DNA from: Mytilus trossulus
Lineage: Eukaryota; Mollusca; Bivalvia; Mytilida; Mytilidae
Direction: 5' to 3'
NCBI RefSeq assembly: GCF_036588685.1
Contig: NC_086374.1
Span: 30,806,886-30,870,885, forward strand
Length of the DNA stretch: 64,000 nucleotides
A program made the position numbers and the translations under genes. This document shows, piece by piece, positions 23,606 through 34,739 of the stretch. Within the stretch, counting starts at the first letter, position 1. Every line of letters begins with the position of its first letter. The notes under the pieces were generated by a model that saw only the letters and a list, made by a program, of their open reading frames with translations, ran no database searches and was not told the origin of the DNA.

Positions 23606-26600
23606 TTACATCCTGAATTGTATTGTATTGAAATATGTGTTTTGAACTCCTACGACACTTATTAAACTTACTTAACTCAACCAGAATAAGACGTATATAT
23701 AATATGTAAACATCAGTTGATTACTACTCTGAGAGCATATGCCATTTACAAAATGTGTAATTCTTGGATCAATTAACAATCTAGCTACAAGACACCCCAT
23801 AAAGAACTTTTAGTATTAGTAAGAATGCTTTGCTGATACAATTAACCTTCTCCACGTGTAAAATCTTACAATTGGGTTATAGATTATCCAATATTTTACA
23901 TCGTTAATTGTTTCTTTTCTTTGGTTTATAGTGCTCTGCTCATTAAAGTACACAGTAAATTAATGATATTTTATCCAATTCTTTATTTTTGAGTATACCC
24001 ACACAGTGCAAATAACTTTAGCCAATTTTTTTATTAATTTTCATCTGAAAAGAAACGCGACTTGGTTGTGTATAATTACTTTCAAACACAGAGACAATAT
24101 TCATTTAAAAATAGAGATACATACCAGGGTACAGAGGACATTAATGGGATATTTCTTAAGCTTGTCGAAAAGTTAAAAGCTTACTTTCATTCAACATAAC
24201 GTAAGTTATTATTATTCAATTAATAATCTACAGTAATTCATTACATCGATTTTTAAAAATATTACCACTTACAATTAATTAAAAAAAAACGGTAAATCTC
24301 TTCATACCTTTGAATAATTTATTCAGTCGCATGGTTCTCTAACATTTGAAGTGGAATTGATAAGTTTGATCATATATATGTGTATTGGTATTAAATCTTT
24401 GGCTTGATGCATTGGTTGCATGTTTAAAATGACAAAATATTACTACAATGTAATAATTCTGGTTTACAAAAACCTTTTAAAAACATTATTCCTTACGATT
24501 GATTTCAATCATCACTTTGATTTGCAGAAATTAAGTATTGTGTTACTGATAGTTCATGATTTTATAATATCTACATTGTACTAACACGCCACACAAAAAC
24601 TCTCTAGGACAACGCTTTACGTGTGGAATATCAAACAAGGATAGTAGACATTTAAAATTTATTTATATGAAATAAGTTATCCTTAATGTAGTTTAATTTG
24701 AGTTTAAAAGCGCTGCACACGCTCGCAGCGATAATAGATTCGGTCAACATAAAAAAAAATCGTTAAAAGAAACTTTTGAAGACTCCTGACAAATGAAAGA
24801 TAAGAACGTGGGATTAAGTATTGTCCATTGTTTGTTCTCTTTAAGTTGACTAGATTTTCGTTGTGTTGTTGTATTGTTTGGTTGATGTAAGAATATCTTG
24901 TTTAAGATTGCAAAAAGAAAATGTTGAATCTATACAAATATGCATATTCACAAAGCATTTTGATGATTTCATATCAAGTCGCTTATAATAGCTGAACCTT
25001 GGGGAAAATCCTAAACTATCACTTTGGAAGAGATAACAATTATTGTTGCTTCTCTTAAAGATAAACAGTTTCACATGAGCAAGTTGAATACTTTTAGTTT
25101 GCTTTTAGTAAATTCGAGCTAGCTATTTTTAACACAGTGCCACGGTTACATTGCATTGCATTCTATTTTATCTTATCATTCCGCAATACTTTTCTGAATT
25201 CAGTAGTACTGCTTTCATGTTCGGGAATCAACTAAATCTCTTGTTCATGAATCGATGGATAATTCATTAATTGTAATCAATCTTGGCTAACATGAATGTT
25301 CCTGTCCGAGGTCAAGCATCTCGTCAGCGGTCATCATTTTCTTTTCGTACTTTTTTATTTAAACATTTGGTATTGTTTTTGATATTTAGTTATCTCTTGA
25401 CTAGAAGCGATGTATATCCTGTCAAAAGGACTGGTATTGACACATATTATATACTTTGCTGATGATTTCTTGATCTCAGTGAAAATACCCTTTAGTGGGT
25501 TTATATATCTCTTAAACGTTCACAAGTTTATCTTGGTTATTAGGATCTGTGTTTATCGATTTGTATTTGTATTTACGACAGTCACAATTTGTATTTCGTT
25601 TTAACTTAAAAGGTTTATAGTTACGATATCATTTCCCAAATACTCAGGCGTGCCTCCTGTGTTGCAGAATCTTTAACTCTTCCTTTTCGTATCAAAAAAA
25701 GTTCCTGCATAGTTTTATTGTGCCACTGTTTGAAGGGAATAACCCTTTAAATGGTTCGGTATATGATTTCGATGTAATCGACAATCCTCCTTATGTAAAT
25801 GTTTGTAAACCATACAAAAACTCAATATTTTCCGATAAATATACGATAATTCCTTGCTTACTTAATACTTTTATATTAAAAAACAAACATGAAGCTTTTC
25901 AGACTTTAAACACATCATTCCTTCATTATTATTTTTTATCGATCTTGTTATCTGTTCCTTTTCGCATTCTGGACATCAGATCTTTTATTTTTCATATAAA
26001 TTCATTTGATATCGTATAAAGTCATATTTATCCCGAAAATTTAGGGAGAACTATGTAAGTTTGAAACGTCTCAATACAGACCCTCAATACATTTGCCCTG
26101 TCTACTGGCATTTCGTTCTCAGCTTAATCCGTACACCATATAAAGCCTTCAGCATAACAAGTACCTGACTTATTATCTATCTCTGTCATGATTTCAGAAT
26201 TGGTGCCATCAATGGTGTCATGTTGATTATTTTGTACATATATAATTAATAATAAATTAATTTTGTCAATTCCCTAGATTCTACTCTGTTATGCTACTTG
26301 TCATCATTGTCATATCATCCAGATCATCTCCGTAACCAATGCGGATTTAATAATCACTTTATCGGTTCTAGGATATATGAAATATATATACCTAATTAAT
26401 GCAAGAAATATCAATAGTCTACAAAAACTTTAAATGAAATTCGCTTCATGGTTTCTGAACAAAGAGAAACTTGGTTCTACTAATTAAGCTATGTCAACCA
26501 ACTAATGGTTTGTTTGATTATTGATAGATAATGGCCATTTTTTTGTGGTTTTTTTCCAGATCATCAAATATTTAAAAGTGCTGCTAGAAAAATGTGTTAT

Positions 26601-26632
26601 TTGGATTGTCATTGCATTAACGCTTTTGTAAT
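23606..26632. other. No gene recognised
   Basis: AT-rich intergenic DNA. Open frames at 24850 (-), 25410 and 25720 (+) have no recognisable domain, signal or splice context. The upstream region of the 26633 gene is included; no promoter element can be singled out. Confidence 0.4.
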
Positions 26633-28693
26633 ATGAATGAAAGTAGTACACCTGGTACGGATGATGTTATTTTTTATTCTTCAAACGATATTGATGACAT
26701 TAAAGTTATTTCATCTCAGATAATTCATGTAGAAATACCAGTGTCGTCTTCGTTCGTGATAGATAGAAAAGAAACTCCAGAGGAAGAACATAAAAGAAAG
26801 AGAATTAATCGCATAGTCGGATTCTTTGCTTCATTGATTTTCCTAACATGTGTTGTTCTTGTCTGCTCCTCCATGATGATGTCAAAAAATATTGATGAAC
26901 TCGGTAAGACAAATAACAAAATTTTATTTTATTGTAATTTAGCTTGTAAAATAATGTCATACAGGTACATGGTACATGTAATATGTAAATACTTTCGTAC
27001 TTTGTTCATGTCACTTTTGACGCATATAACGAAGTGTATATAGCCAAACTCTTTTGCTTTGCCCGTATTTATAGTCAACGTTTTGGATTTTAATGAACGT
27101 TTTCGATGTATAACTGGTAAATTATCAAGTCAATGATTTCGTGTCTACACATTACTTAATAGTTATCAAAGGTACCAGGATAATACTTAAATACGCCAGA
27201 CGCGCGTTTCGTCTACATAAGACTCATCAGTTACAGCTCAGTTTAAGAGTATTGGGGACCCGAAATTCCAAAAAGTTATGCCAAATACGGATAAGGTAAT
27301 CCTAGCCCGGGATAAGAAAATTGTTAGTTTTACGAAAAATTCAAAGTTTTGTAAACAGGAAATTTATAAAATATGACTATGATATATATAATTGATATTC
27401 ATGTCAACTCCAAAGTGCTTACTCTGGGCTGGTATCACCATCTGATACGAAACGTCCACCAGCAGTGACATCGGCGAACCAGTGGTATAAGTAGTTATCA
27501 AAGGTACCAGGATTTTTATCAAATACGCAAGGCGCACGTTTGCTGAATTCTTTTATATATACACGCGTTCAGATTTGAATAGATATAGGAAGATGTGGTG
27601 TGAGTTCCAATGAGACAACTCTCCATCCAAATAACAATTTAAAAAGTAAACCATTATAGGTTAAAGTACGGCCTTCAACACGGAGCCTTGGCTCACACCG
27701 AACAACAAGCTATAAAGGGCCCCAAAATTACTAGTGTAAAACCATTCAAACGAATGTATGTTTATGTATTTTAACAGTTTTGTTTCTATGATGTGCTTAA
27801 AATTTATACACCATAAAACATGTATGTGTCTGTCCCAAGTCAGGAGCCTGTAATTTTCTGTTTATCATATCTGTGCAATATGATCTCCAATATGTGTTAT
27901 ATTTGTTTTTTTGTTTATTGTTTTGTACATAAATCATATCGTTGTAAATTGTTTTATAATTATATTTATGTATTTATCATTCGAGGACTTATACCTTGCT
28001 ATGCGGTATGGGGTTTTCTCATGGTTAAAGTCATTACGGTAACATAGAGTTGCTAACTATAAATACGTTAGTCTTTGATTGAGACTTGTTTCATTGGCAA
28101 TCGTACCACATCTTCGAATATTAATATATTGATATATAAGTTCTTACATAAAAGGAAAGTAAGCTGTCGTTTGGCTTTTTTGGTCGGTGGTCAACGTTCA
28201 CTTAGACTGGAATTAAGTTTTCTTTTTTAAGATGTACGTCCGTTTAATTATTGACTTTTTCTATTGAAACATATGGTTCACTTTTGCAATATCATTCTAT
28301 AAAAAAAATCCTAGTTTTTAAGAAATACTGATGCAACCATTCGTTAGAAATAAAATGTCCCCCCTTTTCCCAAAAAATGATTCGAAAAAAGTCAATTAAT
28401 GCCTTTATTTAAAATTAACAAAACAAGCCCATCGTTCATACATAACATTTTTAGATTTGCGTCAAACGAATGAAGATTTATCGCATTCTATTTCACTGTT
28501 AATAAAATCTTCAAAAAGAAATATAACCTGTTTCCTGTTTCTATATTATTTCGGTACTACATTACAGCTACAGCAAAATATTTATATCTTGCTGATAATT
28601 TTCTTGAAGTGCACCAGAGTATATTTACGTCATATCACCGCAAAAGTAGTACGTATAATGACGTTTACAATCCGTCTGCTATTGCCCACTTAA
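26633..28693 (+). CDS. Small single-pass membrane protein, two exons, 169 aa (family member 2, extended C-terminus)
   Basis: Exon 1 is 26633-26903 and exon 2 is 28455-28693, phase 1 (GAACTCG|GTAAGAC ... TTTTTAG|ATTTGCG). Exon 1 has a polar acidic tail and a basic EEHKRKRINR stretch, then a helix at about 61-81 and MMSKNIDEL, the same place where members 1 and 3 have NMSxxIDDK. Exon 2 opens LRQTNEDLS, like VRxSNxLLR of its paralogs, and has an NIT sequon at residues 113-115. The paralogs stop within a few residues of the sequon. This frame runs on for 54 more residues, including a second hydrophobic stretch (IYILLIIFLKC). The extension may be the scar of the tandem duplication, since the next gene's ATG lies only 83 bases after this stop. 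Function unknown. Confidence 0.65.
27163..27360 (-). mobile_element. Hammerhead-bearing repeat (family B), inverted
   Basis: Reverse of the 12752-12973 unit, ending at 'aaggtaccaggataatactt'. The ribozyme region (27193-27236) keeps CTGATGA, stem II, GAAA and ACGCGCGT, but its stem I is weak (CTGTAA opposite TGGCGT). Lies in the intron of the 26633 gene. A second broken piece follows at 27486-27545. Confidence 0.8.
27580..27690 (-). repeat. Dispersed repeat family C, inverted
   Basis: 'agatataggaagatgtggtg', 'tgagacaactctccatccaa' and 'gttaaagtacggccttcaac' are the reverse of 21060-21172. Confidence 0.85.
27800..28125 (+). repeat. Dispersed repeat family G/C composite
   Basis: 'gtctgtcccaagtcaggagc', 'ataccttgctatgcggtatg', 'catggttaaagtcattacgg', 'gtttcattggcaatcg'. 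The same order occurs at 29470-29770 and 50590-50920. It explains the open frame 27820-28047. Confidence 0.8.
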
Positions 28694-28776
28694 CACAGAA
28701 ATGCTATGTATATATTTTATCATAGTTTTAGTATTGTGCAGATGTTTATTGAGAAACAACATATCGAAAGTGAGTA

Positions 28777-31700
28777 ATGGAAAACGACAATTGTGTGTTT
28801 TTTGTGAAAATTCATGTTTCCGAAGAATCAGACAAACTTGATTCAATTTCAGTTGAGGAAGATGTGCAGGGGAAGATATTCTTTACACACCAATTAAACG
28901 ATTCTGGCAGTTCTGATACATTGTCTATACATCATGAATTCGCTGGAAATTCTTCGTTATCATCACATCAAAAGAAACATAGAACATCGATTTTAGATGA
29001 TTTTAAACTATTTCCAAACGAGTCTACACGTAAAAATTTAATACGTGCCATACTTACTCTTACTTGTATGTTTGTTGTATTAAGTGGAATTTTACTAATA
29101 GTTACATTAAACATGTCTGAAGAAATAGACGATAAAGGTAAGGATTCGATTCTCAATGCTTAGTAGAATAGATAAATTTGAGAATGGAAATGGGGAATGT
29201 GTCAGGGACACTAACCCGACCATAGAACAGACAACAGCAGAAGGTCACTAATAGGACTTCAGTGCAGCGAGAAACTCCTGCACCCGGAGGCGTCCTTCAA
29301 CATACATTTAAGGTCTTCTAAGAAAGAAACTGACCTTCAAAAAGAGGTACTCCAAAAATAACCCCTGGTTTTCTGTAAATCTTAAATTAGTATACTGTGG
29401 AGCGCATTAATCTTCAATTTTTAATGCAAACTCATAGACAAGTAAATTTTGGCTCAAAATGGCTAACAAGATTAACCCCGCCACATTATTTATGTATGTG
29501 CCTGTCCCAAGTCAGGAGCCTGTAATTCAGTGGTTGTCGTTTGTTTATGTGTTACATACTGCTTTTCGTTCATTTTTTTTTTAATATAAATAAGGCCGTT
29601 AGTTTTCTCGTTTGAATTGTTTACAATGTCATATCGGAGCCTTTTATAACTGACTATGCGGTATGGGATTTTGCCTATTGTTATACGGTGACCTATAGTT
29701 GTTAATGTATGTGTCATTTTGGTCTCTTGTGGACAGTCGCCTCATTGGCAATCATACCACATCTTCGTTTTTATAAACATATTTCTCTTCCACCAAAAAG
29801 TTCATTTTTGCAAATGTGTTGTTTAGTTTAAGTAAACACGGACATCAAAAGCACTACTCGTACATACGTTCTAAATTGGAGGGAGTACAATGTAAAAGGT
29901 CACGGTGTGACACCTAAAGAACCAAAAATTCCGAATCGTTTTGCCAAATACAGCTTAGACTTCAGACTATCTACAATATGAGGAAGAACATCCTTGAGCT
30001 GTTACGTTAATATTCTTAAATAAGTTTAGCAATTTCGACTCGAAGTTAAGTGTAAACGAAGAACGTCCTTCGATATTCTTTTTAAATAAAAAATGATATA
30101 AAATCACAACTTAGATTTCAGTTTTAATTATATAAAATTGATAGAAATCTTCTGATCAGTTTTGTTTCAGTATAAATAGTTAATCTTGATATGTAGTGTG
30201 GGAAAAGCGCCAAAAAGGCAAAACTAATAGCTTTGTAGTGACGCAAAATGTGCTTTAAGTTAGTGAAACAATTAAGGTTTCAATGCAACTTCCCAATTCA
30301 AAATTGACCAAAGATGAAATTAATTATTATTCTTTTGTACCTTTCCAATTTTTTAAAATAAATTCAAATGTTTTTAAAATTCCGATATTTTTAATGTATA
30401 ACTTATACATCCCGGATAAATGAATGTTTATGTTTGAGCGTTTTCGATGAAAGTTAATCAAGGAATGGTTCTCAGACGACCTATCTTAAAAGTTTTCTTT
30501 TTTTTTCAATCATTAACAAACAAACATCTTGGCTTGATCGGAATAGGTCTGTTATTTTTTTCTTCTTCTTCTTTCAATTTACATTATCATAGTTGCAAAG
30601 AACACCACAATATACGCAGTGTTTTCGTACTTTATTTGGCCTTTTTAACTTTTTTGGATTTGAGCGTCACTGATGAGTCTTTTGTAGATGAAACGCGCGT
30701 CTGGCGTATATACAAATTTAGTCCTGGTATCTATGATGAGTTTATTCTACTGTGAAATGAGCTTAGCCTTTGTCAAACTGATATAACTAAGTCCAATGAC
30801 ATTACTGCTGTACGTATTAATTGTGTGGTTCAAATTTCTCGATTACATTCTATCTGAGATGTTGGGTAACCACTTTAAATGTCAAAAGTAAATTATAATA
30901 AGAAATAATGAATGTGTTAATTAGACTAAGAAATGCCAGGGAAGCCTTATTGAAAAATATTTAGCAAATTTGACTGATGACAGATTTTTTAATCGATTAT
31001 AAAGTGATAACCAAATGATGAACATTGCTCTGACTTAAAACAGAAATTTTTATGAGTATTTGAGATGATACCTGTTATCTGTGGTTTGGTTTTTTAACCT
31101 TTTTTGAACCAATGATGGGTAAATGACAGTGTATGTCCAAACCCAGTGAAGAATCGTCTGAATTCCATTTAAAAGATGGTGGGTTTTTTTTGGCAGTGGC
31201 TATTCGTCCGGCTAGCCGGACAAATAGTCAAAAACGTCTATTCATCCGGCAAGCCGGACAAATAGTCAAAAATGTCTATTCATCCGGCAAGCCGGACAAA
31301 TAGTCAAAAATGTCTATTCATCCGGCAAGCCGGACAAATAGCATTTTTACGGTTTTTCGCTATTTGTCCGGCCAAAAACATAATAATGAAGATATAGCTT
31401 TGTGTTTTGAAGGTTTCAAATAAAACACGACTTGTTTTAAAAAAAAAATGTCTAACATCGTTTTATGAAAAAGAACTCATTCTAATAAAAAAAAAAAAAA
31501 AAAAAATATACATTTGATTGAGATTTTTTTATTCCAATATTCTAAAGGAATTTGGGTAGGAGGGTGGAGGGGTGGGTTGGTGGTTCTCTCTTTTGTAGTT
31601 CTGCCTATGAATTTCATGTAAGGTAAATAGTCGGGCCAATCAATATCTATGACTCCAAAAGATCCTGAATTTATTGTTTCTGTGAAGTTTGGTTAAATTT

Positions 31701-34038
31701 TAAGGAAGGTCCCCATGATTATGTACGATTCTTCATTTAAATTGTTCGGCGATGTTTAATTCATAGGAAATTAGAGAAAAGGGCAGGCACGTGTAACCTG
31801 TCCCCAAAACTAGGATTTTGTTTTCGATAAGATTGTTTTAGAAAAAAATATGTATTAGATACAACAGAAAAAAGGGGGGTTCCCAAACCCTGGTGTCTTA
31901 TTCACAGTCAATGCATGATATCAGTATGTTCATATATCTCCGTTGTAGTAGAACTTGAAATAATGCATCCAAGCAAGTTTGATATAGTATTTTTCATTCA
32001 AGCAAGTTTGATGTAGTATTTTTTCCGAATGCGTTTTGCCTCCATAAGGTAAATGGGGGTAAATCATCAATTTCACTTCGATTTCAGGCTTATTCCTCAC
32101 AGTTAGCATGCACACGCTATTGTTCTGAAATCACTCCTATATACCTTTGTTTAAAGCAATCACAATTCTCAGGTTTTCTCTATGCAATCTTTAAATATAA
32201 GTAACGATCTCCAATTCTCAAAACGACCATTGCATACGCGCGTGTGTTATCCGACACCTCATCCGGGACACTTTCCGTGTCACATGACACTTTTGTTGAT
32301 ATTGAAGATTTGCGCATCCGCAGACGGATGGCCGGACGAATAGAGATTTTTAACTATTCGTCCGGCTAGCCGGACGAATAGACACTCCGTTTTTTTTTTG
32401 CTTTCATCATTGAAAATATCTCTTATTACATTGAAGCAATTTACCCAAAAGAACTGACTTTAAATGAAACTAATATAGATATTATGAGCAATTATAATTG
32501 TCTATTTCTAGATTGAGATATTTAAGTTTCAGTTCGATGTTTACATTTCCGATCTACTTCTCCGTATCCGTGTTTGTCGAATTCGATTTCAATGAACGCA
32601 ATCCATGTATAACTGGTAAATTACATAAGTCTACTTCATTTCTGATGATGTATTCTATGCAATCTCTAGTATCATAAGTTTAAATATTACATCCACGTTT
32701 GTCGATTCTTTCAAAGTTATATAGGGACTCCCTATTGGTATAATGAAAAAACTTACGGAGAAGTTGTTTTGAAGTTTCGGACAGCCTAAATGTGTTTTTT
32801 TCAAATCGTGCTGCGATCGCATATTTTGCAGAATTTTAATCACTTGTTTAGTTTAGGGAAACTTTAGTTTAGGGTTTTCCCTAAACGATTAATACAACTT
32901 TTCAATTCAATGGTTTAATTGATGCATTCATGATATTGTTATATTATAGCAGAGAAGTCTCCAACCGACGCAAGGCAGCTCCATCTTGGAATGCATTCAT
33001 TTGTGAAATTCACCACGACGTGACTGACCATTACAGAATATATGTCTCACGGATGACGTAGGAAAATTGTCGAAATCACACCCCCTTTTACTAGTGTCTT
33101 GTAGGTTTTATTTTGTCTTTTTGTTAATTTTCTAATGTGATCTCTGATTACTCCTCCATTTGTTTCCTTCATTCCCTTTTATTAATTTTGTATATCAAAT
33201 TGAGGGACTTTAAATTGATTATATTATGGAGGAGGAAGAAAACAGACGGCAGGGTTAAAAAAAATCCAATCTTTTTCGCGAAACATGACTCCTCAGTGAC
33301 TTTCGAATCAAAACAGATCTGAGGCCAATTAAAGTACAGAGTTGAAGAACATTGAGAACCTACAATTAAGAAAAGTTTTGGCAATGCAGCTAAGATAATT
33401 TGGATATAGAAAATTCTCAATATTACGAACAATTCAAAGTTAGTAAACGATAATTTATCAAAATGATGAAAATGTATTCTTACAAAACTATTATACATTC
33501 TTTATATCATCTATGTTTTTTCTACTGTTCTTCGAAAGCTTTTCTGCCTGTCGTGAATTGAAGCAATAGGATATTTTTTTTTTTGAAATATGTAAGTCGC
33601 TGTGATATACAATTTGGTTTGAAAATAGTCATGTGAAAGTCGTTAGTCTTTGAGTTGCAATTGTAACTTTTGATGACATTGAACGTGATGAACCCTGATG
33701 TAATAATCAAAGCTTGCAAAATGTCTTTGTCACTCAATACCCTAATATATCTTTGTCACTCAATACCCTAAAATGTCTTTGTCACTCAATACCCTAAAAT
33801 GTCTTTGTCACTCAATACCCTAAAATGTCTTTGTCACTCAATACCCTAAAATGTCTTTGTCACTTAATACCCTAAAATGTCTAGCAGTAGGTTTCTCATA
33901 TTGTACAAAACTTTAAGATATTTATGTTTTCTCATTTCAGTGAGACAATCTAACGTTTTACTAAGACAAAAGACAGTTACCAAAACATCTATGCACACGC
34001 CAATACTGGTTGAAATTTCCAACTCCACAGAGCCTTGA
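28777..34038 (+). CDS. Small single-pass membrane protein, two exons, 152 aa (family member 3)
   Basis: Exon 1 is 28777-29137 and exon 2 is 33941-34038, phase 1 (GATAAAG|GTAAGG ... CATTTCAG|TGAGAC). The joined frame has 152 residues. Residues 1-88 are polar and Ser-rich, with acidic patches and SILDD at 71-75. A basic step (TRKNLIR) precedes a helix at about 90-111 (LSGILLIVTLNMS at 102-114), then EEIDDK. Exon 2 gives VRQSNVLLR and ends NSTEP, with a sequon four residues from the end. N-in/C-out topology is predicted from the basic residues. The 4.8-kb intron carries several repeats and the palindromic element at 31200-32381. Exon 2 could instead belong to the 26633 gene by alternative splicing, as the phases agree. 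AATAAA near 34476 and 34682 are candidate poly(A) signals. Function unknown. Confidence 0.75.
29170..29345 (-). repeat. Dispersed repeat family I, inverted
   Basis: 'tgagaatggaaatggggaat', 'gaccatagaacagacaacag', 'ctgcacccggaggcgtcctt'. Its reverse resembles the 'ggacacctatgggtgcggga...gtttgctctatggtcgggt' part of family H (23480-23570). It starts at the 3' edge of exon 1 of the 28777 gene. Confidence 0.55.
29470..29775 (+). repeat. Dispersed repeat family G/C composite
   Basis: 'aaccccgccacattatttat', 'cctgtcccaagtcaggagcc', 'attcagtggttgtcgtttgt', 'gtgacctatagttgttaatg', 'cctcattggcaatcatacca'. The minus-strand open frame 29490-29717 is its shadow. Confidence 0.85.
29780..30615. other. Intron sequence, nothing else recognised
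   Basis: AT-rich. The open frame starting at 30447 runs into the family B copy at 30618 and is not a gene. Confidence 0.4.
30618..30745 (+). mobile_element. Hammerhead-bearing repeat (family B), 3' part
   Basis: 'gtactttatttggccttttt', ribozyme core, 'ttagtcctggtatctatgat'. The 5' part of the unit is missing. Confidence 0.85.
30664..30707 (+). ncRNA. Type-I hammerhead ribozyme, intact core
   Basis: GCGTCA/TGGCGT stem I, CTGATGA, stem II GTCT-TTTGT-AGAT (one G-U pair), GAAA, palindromic stem III ACGCGCGT and TC cleavage site. Lies in the intron of the 28777 gene in sense orientation. Confidence 0.7.
31200..32381. mobile_element. Element bounded by CCGG-centred 28-bp palindromes
   Basis: The left end has four 28-bp near-palindromes (31200, 31238, 31276, 31314) at a strict 38-bp period. 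They have a CTATTC...GAATAG-type outline with a core such as GTCCGGCTAGCCGGAC, and 10-bp spacers 'tcaaaaacgt/tcaaaaatgt'. A half-palindrome follows at 31360-31378. The right end has one perfect 28-bp palindrome at 32354-32381 and a half at 32330-32343. The outermost bases also match as inverted repeats (AGTGnCTATTCGTCC). The ~0.97-kb interior has no recognisable protein and a poly-A run at 31487-31506. Probably a non-autonomous DNA element; a target duplication is not clear because of flanking T-runs. Confidence 0.65.
32382..32935. other. Intron sequence, nothing recognised
   Basis: AT-rich. The open frame 32655-32843 (-) shows no domain. Confidence 0.35.
32940..33110 (+). repeat. Family F retroelement 3' fragment, diverged
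   Basis: 'gaaattcaccacgacgtgac', 'tgaccattacagaatatatg' and 'tcacggatgacgtaggaaa' resemble the RT-end/3' UTR text of the 63295-63770 copy (gacgccattacgagttggttgaccgtt...). Confidence 0.45.
33285..33440 (-). mobile_element. Old family B copy, inverted
   Basis: 'gactcctcagtgactttcga', 'gttgaagaacattgagaacc', 'gttttggcaatgcagctaag'. The ribozyme core is broken (CTGAGGAG). Explains the open frames around 33169-33498. Confidence 0.65.
33721..33876 (+). repeat. Minisatellite, six 26-bp units
   Basis: Unit ATGTCTTTGTCACTCAATAC + CCTAAA. Unit 2 starts ATATC, unit 1 ends CCTAAT and unit 6 has CACTTAA. It ends 64 bases before exon 2 of the 28777 gene. Confidence 0.95.
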
Positions 34039-34739
34039 CACTTGGTGAATTCTTACCAGTGATAAACCATGAGAAAATTTCCTAAGATCATCGCCATTGG
34101 AAGTTTGGATAACGGATAGATTTCCATCATACAATTACTGTAGAAAAATTATCTGTAATTATACTCTAGACGTACGATAGAAAGGTTAATAGCATTGATC
34201 AAAATACACATGTACCGAAATATTATGCAATTATGTAGAAATCTAGTTAGACTGAGATTGCTTTGATGTCTCAAGTCACTGAGAACAAAAAGGAAGAAAG
34301 CATGGCACATGTCTTGGCATATTATGAAGTATTTACATTTTTTCTGTTATAAGGAAGACAATTCATATGCATAAGATGTCTCTTCTACGTTAAAGTTGCA
34401 CTGCAGTTTGGTCATTTGTTGGATGTATAAACATTTATATCTAACTTTTAAAAGATGCTTTAAATGGGTGGATCAAATAAATTTCGAATTTTCATAACTT
34501 TTTAAAATTTGTATTACAATTGAAGCCATGAAGATAATTAAAACAACATGATTTACCAAATGTATTCTATTTCAATAACGATTGGATGTCTATATATACA
34601 TGTACCAGTCTAGTATGATCGAACATGTCAGCGATCACATTTAATACTTATTGTATATTATAATATGAGTTCATTAGTGATAATAAAGCAAATCATTCCA
34701 GACTCATTGTTGTTTCAGAAACCTGAGCTCACTATTTCA

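Noticed and set aside
25720-26019. 99-codon frame
   Set aside because: Reasonable composition but no domain, signal peptide, splice sites of matching phase or paralog here.
30447-30755. 102-codon frame in the intron of the 28777 gene
   Set aside because: Its second half is the family B repeat, including the hammerhead core. No domain.
31200-31341. Regular 28-bp repeats with 10-bp spacers looked CRISPR-like
   Set aside because: The spacers are nearly identical, only four units exist, the host is an animal genome and the units are transposon-end palindromes.
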